A DNA stretch of 64,000 nucleotides from Bacteroidota bacterium (GTDB taxonomy: Bacteria; Bacteroidota; Bacteroidia; Palsa-965). Both the position numbers and the translations under genes were made by a program. The stretch's first letter is position 1. Each line of letters begins with the position of its first letter. The DNA is taken from assembly GCA_020402865.1 (NCBI GenBank), contig JADBYT010000033.1:40915-104914 (forward strand), read 5' to 3'. Under the pieces are notes generated by a model, which worked only from the letters and a program-made list of their open reading frames with translations, was not told the origin of the DNA and made no database searches. Positions 42,943 through 51,944 of this stretch are shown here, piece by piece.

Positions 42943-43350
42943 CTATCCGGCAATACGCTGCTGCATCTCTTCATCAAGCAATTGCTGCGAAAGCCAGTTT
43001 TCGGCGGCGGCAATGCTGGAGAAGAGCTTTACGGGAACGGCCGGACGAAAAATGGCCACATAAAGTGTGGTAAGCAGGCGGGTAATGGTGCTTTGGGTAA
43101 CCACCGCCATAGCCACACGGTGGTGCGACTGTTCGGAAGCGTATTCCTGTGCAAGGCGGGTAAGCTGGTGATCGGCCGTGGCATCTACAAGTACAGCTAC
43201 GCGGATACTTCCGATCAGGCGTGCAGCGGTTTCCCAGTTCTGGCGGGCCTGCTGAATATCAATACGTGAATTAGGTAAAATAGTAATACGCAAAATCCGG
43301 TCTTCCCGGTATTCAAGTCGAATGGTGGATGTTAACGCTTCTTTTGCCAT
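42943..43350 (-). CDS. STAS-like domain protein
   Basis: A 135-residue cytoplasmic protein with the alternating strand-helix layout of the STAS/SpoIIAA-like family (LEYREDRILRITILPNSRIDIQQARQNW, VAVLVDATADHQLTRLAQEYASEQ, VAMAVVTQST). The start at 43350 is chosen over an in-frame ATG 12 nt upstream. Function unknown; relatives in Bacteroidota are small stand-alone proteins. No partner anti-sigma or phosphatase gene is adjacent. Confidence 0.6.
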   Translation of the reverse strand: MAKEALTSTIRLEYREDRILRITILPNSRIDIQQARQNWETAARLIGSIRVAVLVDATADHQLTRLAQEYASEQSHHRVAMAVVTQSTITRLLTTLYVAIFRPAVPVKLFSSIAAAENWLSQQLLDEEMQQRIAG

Positions 43351-43532
43351 GTAAATATGCATCAGCCGATGCAGTTTGTTTCAAGGGGTAATGCAAAAGT
43401 AATGCTGCAAATCAGCCTGTGAACAATCATATACGCAGGGTGCGCTTCCGGCTATACAGGCGGGCGGTTTAATCCGACAGGCGGTATTTCATTTTTACCC
43501 GTGTTTTTCGTCGGAAAAGGCTGATTTTGACT

Positions 43533-43540
43533 TATCTTTG
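43533..43540 (+). promoter_or_regulatory. -7 promoter element of tig
   Basis: TATCTTTG matches TAnnTTTG exactly; it predicts a leader of about 60 nt before the tig ATG at 43605. Confidence 0.6.
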
Positions 43541-43561
43541 CCATCCGTTTTACAAAAAGCC

Positions 43562-43584
43562 GGAGCCCGGGCAAAACGGGCTCC
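43562..43584 (+). promoter_or_regulatory. Hairpin in the tig mRNA leader
   Basis: GGAGCCCG-ggcaaaa-CGGGCTCC is a perfect 8-bp GC-rich stem that would form in the transcribed leader, ending 20 nt before the start codon, with no T-run after it. It may stabilise the mRNA or influence translation. Confidence 0.45.
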
Positions 43585-43604
43585 TGAAAAGCTGACTAAG
43601 CATC

Positions 43605-44954
43605 ATGAACATTTCCAAAGAGCACATTGACGAGCTTAACGCCGTTGTGAAAGTTAAAATCGGTCCGGATGATTATGCCGACCGCGTAGAAAAGACCCTG
43701 CGCAACTACCAGAAGCAGGTAAGCATGCCCGGTTTCCGTCCGGGTAAAGTGCCCGCCTCGCTGGTGAAGAAAATGTACGGCAAATCGGTTCTGGCCGAAG
43801 AACTCAATAAGATTCTTTCCGACGAACTTTACAAATACATCCGCGCCGAAGAACTCGACGTATTGGGTAATCCCCTGCCCCAGCCTCAAAACGACAATGT
43901 GGACATTGAAACACAGTCGGAATTTGAGTTTGGCTTTGACATGGCACTTGCTCCCAAGTTTGACCTGAAACTGGGCGGCGACATGCAGTTTACCGAATAC
44001 AAAGTAGCTATTGACGAAAAGCTCATTGACGGTTATGTGAGCGACCTTACCCGTCGTTATGGCAGCATTGCTCCTTCGGAAAGTGCTCAGGCCGGTGATC
44101 TTCTCTATGGTACTTTTGTAGAACTGGATGCCAACGGAGAAATTCTGCCCGGCGGCATTTTCAAATCATCCACCATGTTCCTCGACACTCCGGTGCGCGA
44201 CGAGCACAAATCGCTCGAAGGTGCCAAAGTGGATGATAAAATCGTGCTTACTGCGGCTCAGATTGACAGCGACAAGACTGCACTGGCACAGAAACTGGGC
44301 ATTGAACCCCAGGCCGCAGAAAGCCTGAACAGCAGCTTCCAGTTTACCGTTACACAGGTAAGCCGCCTGCAGCCCGCCGAGCTGAACCAGGAATTTTTCG
44401 ATAAAATTTATGGCCCGGGGGCTGTCAACTCAGTGGATGAATTCCGCGCACGCATTGCCACCGAACTCAGCGGCATGTTCAGCAACGATACCGAAAAGCG
44501 TTTGCAAAACGATATCGCCACTGAACTCATTGGCCGCACCAACCTCAGCCTGCCCGATGCATTCCTGAAACGCTGGCTGCTTACCGCCAACGAAAAGCCC
44601 ATCACACCCGAGCAGGTAGATGCCGAATATGATCTTTATGCCCGTCAGCTCCGCTGGCAGCTTATCGAAAACAAGATCATCAAAGACAATAACATTCAGG
44701 TTACAGCCGAAGAAGCTACCGAGCATGTAAAGGAATTGCTCCGTAACAACTACCGCCAGTACGGCATGAATCCCGATGAAGTGCCTGATGCGGAACTCAC
44801 CGCCAATGCACAGCGTTTACTGGGCAAAGAGGAAGAAGCACGCAAGGTGTTTGAAAACCTCTACCAGCAAAAACTGATGACACTTTACCGCACGGCCTGC
44901 AGCATTACTTCGAAGGAAGTGAGCTATGATGATTTCCTGGCCGGAGTGAAATAA
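43605..44954 (+). CDS. tig: Trigger factor
   Basis: A 449-residue ribosome-associated chaperone. The N-terminal ribosome-binding motif is seen as MPGFRPGKVP (residues 46-55), the signature GFRxGKxP. A central peptidyl-prolyl isomerase-like region and a long helical C-terminal domain follow. It is first of the quality-control cluster tig, clpP, clpX, the usual order in many bacteria. Confidence 0.95.
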   Translation: MNISKEHIDELNAVVKVKIGPDDYADRVEKTLRNYQKQVSMPGFRPGKVPASLVKKMYGKSVLAEELNKILSDELYKYIRAEELDVLGNPLPQPQNDNVDIETQSEFEFGFDMALAPKFDLKLGGDMQFTEYKVAIDEKLIDGYVSDLTRRYGSIAPSESAQAGDLLYGTFVELDANGEILPGGIFKSSTMFLDTPVRDEHKSLEGAKVDDKIVLTAAQIDSDKTALAQKLGIEPQAAESLNSSFQFTVTQVSRLQPAELNQEFFDKIYGPGAVNSVDEFRARIATELSGMFSNDTEKRLQNDIATELIGRTNLSLPDAFLKRWLLTANEKPITPEQVDAEYDLYARQLRWQLIENKIIKDNNIQVTAEEATEHVKELLRNNYRQYGMNPDEVPDAELTANAQRLLGKEEEARKVFENLYQQKLMTLYRTACSITSKEVSYDDFLAGVK

Positions 44955-44966
44955 ACGACCTGTTCG

Positions 44967-44999
44967 CAAACCGCCGTCATTGAATTGAACGGCGGTTTG
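44967..44999 (+). other. Hairpin after tig
   Basis: CAAACCGCCGT pairs with ACGGCGGTTTG across 11 nt but only TGTT follows, so it is a weak terminator or attenuator rather than a full stop between tig and clpP. Confidence 0.5.
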
Positions 45000-45088
45000 T
45001 GTTAGCGGCCTAATGCCAAACTGACAGCCTGAAAAAGCTGGCACTGATCTTGAAAAGAATCAACCTCAACGTATAAAACAGCTAACGT

Positions 45089-45778
45089 ATGTTCGATCAC
45101 AACGAATTCCGCAAATATGCCGTGAAACACCACGGAATCAACAGCATGACGTTCGACAGCTACGCCTCGTCAATTACGTCAATGCCCCGTGGACTCACCC
45201 CCAACATCATTGAAGAGCGCCAGATGAACATTGCCGTAATGGACGTGTTTTCGCGTTTGATGATGGATCGCATCATCTTCCTCGGCACAGGCATCAACGA
45301 TCAGGTGGCCAATATTGTGCAGGCGCAGCTTCTCTTCCTCGAATCAGTGGATTCGAAGAAGGATATTCAGATCTACATGAACTCTCCCGGAGGTTCAGTG
45401 TATGCCGGTTTAGGCATTTACGACACCATGCAGATTGTGCAGCCTGATGTGGCTACAATTTGTACGGGTATTGCCGCTTCAATGGGTGCCGTACTTCAGT
45501 GCGCCGGTGCAAAAGGCAAACGTACCGCTCTGCCCCACTCACGCATCATGATTCACCAGCCGCTTGGTGGAGCCGAAGGTCAGGCATCTGACATCGAAAT
45601 CACCGCCCGTGAGATTCAGAAGCTCAAAAAAGAGCTGTATGAAATCATTGCCAAACACAGCGGCCAGACGTATGAAAAGGTTTGGGCCGACAGCGACCGC
45701 GATTACTGGATGACTGCCGCCGAAGCCAAGGAGTATGGAATGATTGACGAAATCCTTTCAGGCAAAGGCAGTAAGTAA
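45089..45778 (+). CDS. clpP: ATP-dependent Clp protease proteolytic subunit
   Basis: A 229-residue serine protease subunit that forms the double-ring proteolytic chamber. Catalytic residues: S131 (GIAASMGAVL) and H156 (RIMIHQPLGG), with the family Asp further on. An N-terminal ~30-residue extension precedes the mature opening and is probably processed. The 87-bp gap to clpX contains a terminator. Confidence 0.96.
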   Translation: MFDHNEFRKYAVKHHGINSMTFDSYASSITSMPRGLTPNIIEERQMNIAVMDVFSRLMMDRIIFLGTGINDQVANIVQAQLLFLESVDSKKDIQIYMNSPGGSVYAGLGIYDTMQIVQPDVATICTGIAASMGAVLQCAGAKGKRTALPHSRIMIHQPLGGAEGQASDIEITAREIQKLKKELYEIIAKHSGQTYEKVWADSDRDYWMTAAEAKEYGMIDEILSGKGSK

Positions 45779-45799
45779 GCTTTCCACGTATATTTTACC

Positions 45800-45842
45800 T
45801 ACATTTGAAAAGCATTCCGTAGCGTTACGGAATGCTTTTTTG
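45800..45842 (+). terminator. Terminator after clpP, with an overlapping -7-like octamer
   Basis: AAAAGCATTCCGTA and TACGGAATGCTTTT pair around a GCGT loop and end in a T-run (45808-45842). A TACATTTG octamer (45800-45807) that fits the -7 consensus immediately precedes the stem, so a promoter for clpX may abut the terminator. Confidence 0.8.
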
Positions 45843-45864
45843 TCAGTTTTGACAATCTATTTCA

Positions 45865-47112
45865 ATGGCAAACAAAGAACCGCACATTCACTGCTCATTT
45901 TGCGGACGCGATAAACAGGATACACTGGTGCTGATCGCCGGCATTCAGGGGCATATCTGCGACCAGTGCATACAGCAGGCATATCGTATTGTAAAGGAAG
46001 AACAGGATTCGCGCAAATCACAGGATGTGAGCACGGCGCTGACGCTGCTCAAACCGATGGAAATAAAACGTCATCTGGATGAGTATGTAATTGGTCAGGA
46101 TCAGGCCAAGAAAGTGCTTTCCGTGGCGGTTTACAACCACTACAAGCGAATTGCCCAGAAACCTGCCGCACGCAAAACAGAGGATATTGACGTGGAGAAA
46201 TCCAACATTATCCTTGTAGGCGAAACAGGAACCGGCAAAACGCTGCTGGCCCGCTCCATTGCCAAACTTCTCAATGTACCTTTCTGCATTGCCGATGCTA
46301 CTGTGCTCACTGAAGCCGGTTACGTGGGGGAAGACGTGGAAAGCATCCTCGTTCGTTTGCTTCAGGCTGCCGATTACGATGTGAATGCTGCCGAGCGCGG
46401 CATTGTGTTTATTGACGAGATTGACAAGATTGCCCGCAAGAGCGACAATCCGTCAATTACGCGCGATGTATCGGGCGAGGGTGTACAGCAGGCGTTGCTG
46501 AAAATGCTCGAAGGCAATGTGGTGAATGTGCCGCCTCAGGGTGGCCGCAAACATCCTGAGCAGAAAATGATTCAGGTGAATACACGAAACATCCTGTTCA
46601 TTTGCGGCGGTGCGTTTGATGGTATCGACCGTAAAATTGCACGCCGTCTGCAGTCGCAAACCATTGGCTACACGGCCGGACAGCAAAACGCCGAGCTCGA
46701 CAAGGATAATATGCTTCAGTATATAGTACCGCAAGACCTGAAGAGCTTCGGACTTATTCCCGAACTCATCGGCCGTTTGCCCGTACTGGCGCACCTCAAT
46801 CCGCTCGACCGTCAGGCACTGCGCAGCATCCTTACCGAGCCCAAAAACGCACTCATTAAACAGTATCTGCGCCTGTTTGAAATGGATAATGTAAAGCTAA
46901 GCTTTGACGACGGCGTGTTTGAGCACATTGTGGACAAAGCCATGGAATACAAACTCGGTGCACGCGGCCTCCGCTCCATTTGCGAAGCCATTATGATTGA
47001 TGCCATGTTTGAAATTCCTTCCGACAACACCATCCGCCGCCTCAACATTACACTTGATTACGCACAGGAAAAACTGAGCAAGGCCAAGATGGATAATTTG
47101 CGCGTGGCGTAA
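45865..47112 (+). CDS. clpX: ATP-dependent Clp protease ATP-binding subunit ClpX
   Basis: A 415-residue AAA+ unfoldase that feeds substrates to ClpP. The N-terminal zinc-binding domain has C10, C13, C32 and C35. Walker A is GETGTGKT (119-126) and Walker B FIDEIDK. The pore loop GYVGED and a sensor-2 GARGLRSI segment are visible. Length and layout are standard. Followed by a strong terminator. Confidence 0.97.
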   Translation: MANKEPHIHCSFCGRDKQDTLVLIAGIQGHICDQCIQQAYRIVKEEQDSRKSQDVSTALTLLKPMEIKRHLDEYVIGQDQAKKVLSVAVYNHYKRIAQKPAARKTEDIDVEKSNIILVGETGTGKTLLARSIAKLLNVPFCIADATVLTEAGYVGEDVESILVRLLQAADYDVNAAERGIVFIDEIDKIARKSDNPSITRDVSGEGVQQALLKMLEGNVVNVPPQGGRKHPEQKMIQVNTRNILFICGGAFDGIDRKIARRLQSQTIGYTAGQQNAELDKDNMLQYIVPQDLKSFGLIPELIGRLPVLAHLNPLDRQALRSILTEPKNALIKQYLRLFEMDNVKLSFDDGVFEHIVDKAMEYKLGARGLRSICEAIMIDAMFEIPSDNTIRRLNITLDYAQEKLSKAKMDNLRVA

Positions 47113-47130
47113 TTTGCACCGGACTAAATT

Positions 47131-47171
47131 TAAAAAGCAGAGAAGTGGTAATCGCTTCTCTGCTTTTTTTG
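47131..47171. terminator. Bidirectional terminator after clpX
   Basis: AAAAAGCAGAGAAG and CTTCTCTGCTTTTTTT pair around about nine nt, 20 bp beyond the clpX stop; the other side faces the convergent T9SS cargo gene. Confidence 0.9.
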
Positions 47172-47179
47172 TGTTAACC

Positions 47180-48163
47180 TTAATGGATTAACATCAGATA
47201 CCCGCTTACTCGATACACCTGATTATCGTTCCCTTCCGCACTGATTGTATAGTAATAATTCCCATCCATACAGTCCTTACCTGACTCATCAAGTCCGTCC
47301 CAGTGCGTTGTTGCCGATTGTGAGCTGAATACTTTGTTCCCCCAGCGATTGTAAATCGTTAACTCAAACGTTTTTATTTGCTGACTTTCAACAACAAAAA
47401 GATCATTAACACCATCTCCGTTAGGAGTAAATACATTGGGAACATTTACGAAAGAGCCTTTATATGGAGGTGTAAGGCAAGCCTCAACAAAAACATCATC
47501 TATATAATAATAGGATATATATTGAGAGGGCCAGGATAATGGGGATCCTGATGTATCCAATACTGAATTCACCGAATCACGAAAATTGCCAATGGTCAGA
47601 TAAGCCTCACCACCCGAGGCGATAAATGCTCCCGTTACAAAAAACCAACCCGGTCGGTTGGTAACCGCTTGCAATTCTTCATATTGAGGAATATGCGGCA
47701 AATTTGACTCCATTAAATTCCCTAGGCTGTCCGTCAATAAAAGTGGGGAAGTATTCGAAAAATAAATACCGATGTGACTGGTAGAAACATTGCTTGAATC
47801 TGCTAACGACAAATAAAATCCGAAACAGTATAATTGGCCCGCAGCTAAGGGTTGTGACAACTGCCCGGAAATATATTCACGGTAATTTAAATTATAGTTG
47901 GCATATGTATAAAAACCGGCATAACCATTACCGGTTCTGGGCCAACGATAGCCCCATAAGTTGGCTGGTGCAAGTGTAACCATGCAGGTGTTCAGGTAGT
48001 CTGACGAGCCACTTGTGGTTTGGAACCAGCCGACACACTGATAAAGTTCACCATAAGTGAAGGGACATTGGTTGTAATCTTCAAATCCGGGATTTACAAC
48101 CAAATTCTGGGAATAAGCGATTTGTGTAAACAGGATAAGTAGAAGAGTACAGGCTTTTTTCAT
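47180..48163 (-). CDS. T9SS type B sorting domain protein (CHU_C), secreted
   Basis: A 327-residue exported protein: signal peptide, a beta-rich region of about 200 residues (NLVVNPGFEDYNQCPFTYGE), and a C-terminal gliding-motility-associated type B sorting domain of about 85 residues (NVFTPNGDGVNDLF, IYNRWGNKVF, WDG, GYYYTI-like, VSGYLMLIH). Sent out by the type IX secretion system. The gene is distinctly richer in A+T than clpX. The NPGFEDY region resembles carbohydrate-binding modules. Confidence 0.88.
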   Translation of the reverse strand: MKKACTLLLILFTQIAYSQNLVVNPGFEDYNQCPFTYGELYQCVGWFQTTSGSSDYLNTCMVTLAPANLWGYRWPRTGNGYAGFYTYANYNLNYREYISGQLSQPLAAGQLYCFGFYLSLADSSNVSTSHIGIYFSNTSPLLLTDSLGNLMESNLPHIPQYEELQAVTNRPGWFFVTGAFIASGGEAYLTIGNFRDSVNSVLDTSGSPLSWPSQYISYYYIDDVFVEACLTPPYKGSFVNVPNVFTPNGDGVNDLFVVESQQIKTFELTIYNRWGNKVFSSQSATTHWDGLDESGKDCMDGNYYYTISAEGNDNQVYRVSGYLMLIH

Positions 48164-48261
48164 TGGAAGTCAGCAATATATTATCAAATAACACGCATTT
48201 ACGCATTAGCCACATTATAATTTTGAGGCCGAATATAGCTCATTTTTCCAACTTGATAAGA

Positions 48262-49755
48262 TCAACTCACCCTCACCCCGATCAGCAATACATCATCCAT
48301 TTGCTCAGTATTGCCGCGCCAGTCCTGCCAGAACTTTTCGAGATGTACTTTGCCTTCGGCGGGCGACATAGATGCAATGTATTGTAACTCCTGCTTAAGC
48401 CGTTTGGTCCCCATACGTTTTCCTTTGGTCTCACCAATCTGGTCGGCATAGCCATCGGTAAAAAGATAAAAGGAGTCGCCGGAATTGAGCTGTATGCTGT
48501 GATTGGTGAACCCGGACTTGGGAATGTCGGTACCTCCTCCGATGGGGAAACGATTGGCCCGTATTTCCTGTAATTCGGATTGGCCGGTAATCACCATGGG
48601 GCGGAGTGCGCCTGCAAATTCTATTTCCCGCGTGGAAAGGCACACAGCAGCAAGCCCGATGTCCATGCCATCGCGGTTAAAATTACCGTCTTTGTTCATG
48701 GCCGCAGTAATTTTCTTTTCCAGTTTGTCGAGAATCTGCGAAGGTGTCTGACGGTGTTCGCTCCCCGTGATTTCGGCAAGGAACGTGCTGCCGATGATAC
48801 TCATGAACGCACCGGGCACACCATGGCCGGTGCAGTCAACCGCTGCAATGTAGGCCCAGCCATTTTCTTCGGCCATCCAGAAGAAATCACCGCTCACAAT
48901 ATCGCGCGGATGGTAGAGTACGAAACTTTGCGGGAATACCTGCGAGAGCCTGCGCGTGCCGGGCAGAATGGCATCCTGAATGCGCCGCGCATATTCTATA
49001 CTTTCCAGTGTTTCGCGGTTACTGGTTTCTACTTTTTGCAGGGCCTCGCGCAATTCAAAAGCTGCTTTTTCTTCGGCCAGCAGCAAGTTGCGGATGGTGA
49101 ACCAGAGAAAGATCCCAATTAACAACACCACAGAAATGGTAATGAGCGAATTGTAGAAAATTGTCTTGCGTGTGCGCGCAATAAAACCATCAAACCGTGA
49201 ATCAACCTGAATAATTCCCACCTGTTTTCCAGTCCGGTTGCGGATAGGAACAAATGCCGAAAGCCAGGTGCCATTTTCATCGGTATAGGTAGGTACAACG
49301 CCGCCGGTTGAATAAAGCTTTACATGCTCGGGATGAAATTTTTCCCATTTATGCAGCCAGTAGCAGCCGCTTGAAAAAACCACAAATTCAAATTCCTTTT
49401 TTATGGAATCATACATCATGGTATAAATCGCATCGGCCGGAAGCATGTTCGACTGCACAACTTCTTTCATCTGATTCTGCATAGCGAGATAGACAGAGTC
49501 ATCTTCGGCCCTTTTCAAATCATCTTTATGATGATAGGTATTGGTAAGCCACTCGTGATAATCGCCGCTGATGCGGGGCGACAGTGTGTAAATAATGCCT
49601 TTGAGTTTATTGAGTTCGCCTTCTTCATACGCATTGAGTAAGCTGAAATAGGAATTAACAAGGAAATAAATCACAAGCAGTATTCCTGCACCGAATACAA
49701 GAATAAGCACACGTGTGGTGGCGTTTCGGAATGCTAATCGCAACAAACTACTCAT
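48262..49755 (-). CDS. SpoIIE-type PP2C phosphatase with membrane sensor domain
   Basis: A 497-residue protein: membrane segment near 16-38, an extracytoplasmic sensor-like domain (about 40-205), second membrane helix (about 209-231), a short coiled linker (LREALQKVETSNRETLESIEYARRIQDAIL) and a SpoIIE phosphatase domain. Metal-binding motifs SGDFFWM, DCTGHGVPGAFMS, TDGYADQ and DDVLLIGV are intact. Likely a signal-transducing serine phosphatase; no anti-sigma factor partner is adjacent. Confidence 0.9.
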   Translation of the reverse strand: MSSLLRLAFRNATTRVLILVFGAGILLVIYFLVNSYFSLLNAYEEGELNKLKGIIYTLSPRISGDYHEWLTNTYHHKDDLKRAEDDSVYLAMQNQMKEVVQSNMLPADAIYTMMYDSIKKEFEFVVFSSGCYWLHKWEKFHPEHVKLYSTGGVVPTYTDENGTWLSAFVPIRNRTGKQVGIIQVDSRFDGFIARTRKTIFYNSLITISVVLLIGIFLWFTIRNLLLAEEKAAFELREALQKVETSNRETLESIEYARRIQDAILPGTRRLSQVFPQSFVLYHPRDIVSGDFFWMAEENGWAYIAAVDCTGHGVPGAFMSIIGSTFLAEITGSEHRQTPSQILDKLEKKITAAMNKDGNFNRDGMDIGLAAVCLSTREIEFAGALRPMVITGQSELQEIRANRFPIGGGTDIPKSGFTNHSIQLNSGDSFYLFTDGYADQIGETKGKRMGTKRLKQELQYIASMSPAEGKVHLEKFWQDWRGNTEQMDDVLLIGVRVS

Positions 49756-49918
49756 ACCGGGAATTCAAGGATTTTCAATTTATATACGACAAACTGGCTG
49801 ATTGGATTTGGCAATAGAATTAAAAAGCTTTAATCTTTTTAAAGTTAATCACTTACACTAAATATACTTCGCTAAATCTTCACCGGTATAAACCCGTAAA
49901 TCAGTGAACGGAAAGACA

Positions 49919-49952
49919 TAAAAAAAGACTGTTCCGGTTTTCGGAACAGTCT
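49919..49952 (-). terminator. Terminator of the Cys-rich peptide gene
   Basis: AGACTGTTCCG-gtttt-CGGAACAGTCT with a T7 run on the minus strand, 32 nt after the stop codon at 49984. Confidence 0.92.
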
Positions 49953-49983
49953 GCGGTGTGTATTCAAACCTTTAAAGGCTGAA

Positions 49984-50199
49984 TTATTTCTTTTTGCAGC
50001 AGGGCTTTGCTTCGCCTGTGCCTGCCTGCATTTCTGCATTGCTGTGGCATGAATTATTATTGCCGGAAACGGCAGCTTCTTTCTTACAGCAGGAGCCGGT
50101 TTCTTTGCATTCGGCTTTGCTGCCGGTGTATGCCATGGCGGTAATGCTGCCAGCCAGCGCCACGAATACGAGGAATGAAGTGATGAGGAGACGGTTCAT
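49984..50199 (-). CDS. Small secreted cysteine-rich protein
   Basis: A 71-residue protein with a signal peptide (MNRLLITSFLVFVALAGSITAMA) and a 48-residue mature part with six Cys: C31, C37, C38, C51, C67, C68, in two KxCCKK-like clusters (SCCKK, PCCKKK) and one CHS. It resembles small metal-binding or disulfide-rich exported peptides. The start at 50199 is chosen because the longer frame lacks a signal peptide. Follows the porin gene after 62 nt. No family recognised. Confidence 0.75.
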   Translation of the reverse strand: MNRLLITSFLVFVALAGSITAMAYTGSKAECKETGSCCKKEAAVSGNNNSCHSNAEMQAGTGEAKPCCKKK

Positions 50200-50261
50200 G
50201 TGAAATGAGTTTGAGTAAAGGTACGTAAAGCCGGATGAAGCGGTTGTTAAAAAGGGAGAAA

Positions 50262-51407
50262 TTATTGCTGTGGTACCTGCTTTTCTTTCACTACCTGAAT
50301 GGGCGGAATACGGTAGCAAATGGCAAAAACGCCGGAAATAGAATGATCGGCATAACGGACAAGGGGCAGGGTGGTTGCTGAGCCCGGCGATGAGTGTTCG
50401 AAGAACTTTTCATCGGCTTTCATGTAACGGGCTTCGGCGCGGACGCAGAAATCATCGTGAACACGGTATTCGGCCCCCAATGCCCCCACCAGTACACGTC
50501 CGCCAAAGGCAAAATTGACCGGCTGGGTAATAAATACCCCTTCGGGATCGTGAAAATGTTCAATACGGGCCGTGGCCGACCAGTGTTGTGATACATTCCA
50601 CCGGTACACAAGCGATTGCACATTCCAGAAAGCGGTACGTGTAATAAAGGCATTTTCAAACACCTGATAGCCGGCGTCGAATGCAAATGTGAGCTTATGT
50701 TTCTGGCTGGCCGAAGTATAATTCATCCAGAAATTATGAAAGATGCGGTAAATAAATACCGGACGCGGAGCGAGAATGCCGGCAAATGCGGATGAATTGA
50801 ATGTTAGTCGGCCGGCTTTCCATTGCAGCTGCGTACCAATTGAAGGCCCCGTGCGCACTGCACCGTTGTTGCGGATTTGCTGCCAGCCGTTGAGTAAATA
50901 AAGGCCGAGATCCACTTTGGAGCCTTTGTACAATGCACGCGCACCGGCTTCGTAGTAGGGCGAGTTTTCGGCCATGAGTGTTCGGGTAAGCATATCATTA
51001 TCGATGCCTTTTACACCTTCAAATCCGATATGCGAATTGAAAATGCCCATGTCAATCCAGAGTTTTTGTTTGGGTGTACAAAAGCCCACAAAGGATTCGC
51101 TGAGGTATCGGAGTGCGGGCGGTTCGGCGGCCAGGTTCCGCTCCACATAGGTACCGGCCTGCAGCCCGATTTTGGCACGTACCCGCCCTTCGGCCGAAAG
51201 ATGGGCAAACTCAGCCTGCACAAGATTTAACGAAGCTTCGTTGAGGCGGTGGTGGTTATACATGAACGGCGCACGCACGCGCGAAAGCGGCTGATCAGGA
51301 TCAAAACCGGCATAAGCCTCGGCGTAAAAAGAAAATCCGGGCGAAAAGCTTTGTGCGGCCAGTGAAAACGAGGCCAGCAGGGCAAACACAAGACTATACT
51401 TTTTCAT
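50262..51407 (-). CDS. Outer-membrane porin, OmpL-like beta-barrel porin-2
   Basis: A 381-residue protein with signal peptide (MKKYSLVFALLASFSLAAQ); the start at 51407 is chosen accordingly, as earlier in-frame ATGs add a long non-conserved leader that lies inside folA. It then shows strands typical of BBP2 barrels (FSFYAEAYAGFDPDQP, HIGFEGVKGIDN, NSPYYEAGARALYKG) and a final RYADHSISGVFAICYRI. Substrate unknown. Its start overlaps the end of folA by 14 nt. Confidence 0.82.
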   Translation of the reverse strand: MKKYSLVFALLASFSLAAQSFSPGFSFYAEAYAGFDPDQPLSRVRAPFMYNHHRLNEASLNLVQAEFAHLSAEGRVRAKIGLQAGTYVERNLAAEPPALRYLSESFVGFCTPKQKLWIDMGIFNSHIGFEGVKGIDNDMLTRTLMAENSPYYEAGARALYKGSKVDLGLYLLNGWQQIRNNGAVRTGPSIGTQLQWKAGRLTFNSSAFAGILAPRPVFIYRIFHNFWMNYTSASQKHKLTFAFDAGYQVFENAFITRTAFWNVQSLVYRWNVSQHWSATARIEHFHDPEGVFITQPVNFAFGGRVLVGALGAEYRVHDDFCVRAEARYMKADEKFFEHSSPGSATTLPLVRYADHSISGVFAICYRIPPIQVVKEKQVPQQ

Positions 51408-51894
51408 AACAGATAAATGTAAAGGCGTAGGCATGCTTTTCATCGGTTGGATGATACAACGCGGATACTTTTTTCCAGTGTGTTTCGTCGGGTGCGGGAT
51501 AAAAAGTATCGGCTTCCAGTGCTGCATGAACGCGGGTAAGCCAGATGCGATTGGCGATATGCTGTGTTTGCGCATAAATTTCGCCGCCGCCGATAATGAA
51601 AAGCTCAGTTTCGCCCAGCGAACGGGCAAGTTCTACCGCCGCCTCAATGCTTTGCACCACATGCGCCCCGGGGGCCGGATAATCCTGCTGCCGCGTAACC
51701 ACAATATTGGTGCGACCGGGTAAAGGCCTGAAATTTACCGGAATGGATTCGTAATTGCGACGCCCGGTAACCACGCAATGCCCGGAAGTTTGTTCCTTGA
51801 AAAACTTCATATCATCGGGCAGGCGCCAGAGCAGGCGGTTATCTTTACCAATGGCCCCGTTTTCGGCCACTGCTACAATGTGTGTGATGTACAT
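51394..51894 (-). CDS. folA: Dihydrofolate reductase
   Basis: A 166-residue enzyme that reduces dihydrofolate with NADPH. The opening ITHIVAVAENGAIGKDNRLLWRLPDDMKFF contains the substrate-binding Trp and Asp, and VVTGRRNYESIP and FIIGGGEIYAQ bind NADPH. The start at 51894 is chosen because it fits the usual opening and because the promoter -7 box ends only 6 nt upstream, excluding the in-frame ATG at 51933. Confidence 0.95.
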   Translation of the reverse strand: MYITHIVAVAENGAIGKDNRLLWRLPDDMKFFKEQTSGHCVVTGRRNYESIPVNFRPLPGRTNIVVTRQQDYPAPGAHVVQSIEAAVELARSLGETELFIIGGGEIYAQTQHIANRIWLTRVHAALEADTFYPAPDETHWKKVSALYHPTDEKHAYAFTFICYEKV

Positions 51895-51900
51895 ACGAAG

Positions 51901-51908
51901 CAAAGATA
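51901..51908 (-). promoter_or_regulatory. -7 promoter element of folA
   Basis: TATCTTTG on the minus strand is a perfect consensus match ending 6 nt before the folA ATG, so the mRNA is probably leaderless or nearly so. Confidence 0.6.
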
Positions 51909-51944
51909 AGCCTCCGCCACACTCCGGCCACAAACCAAATACAG

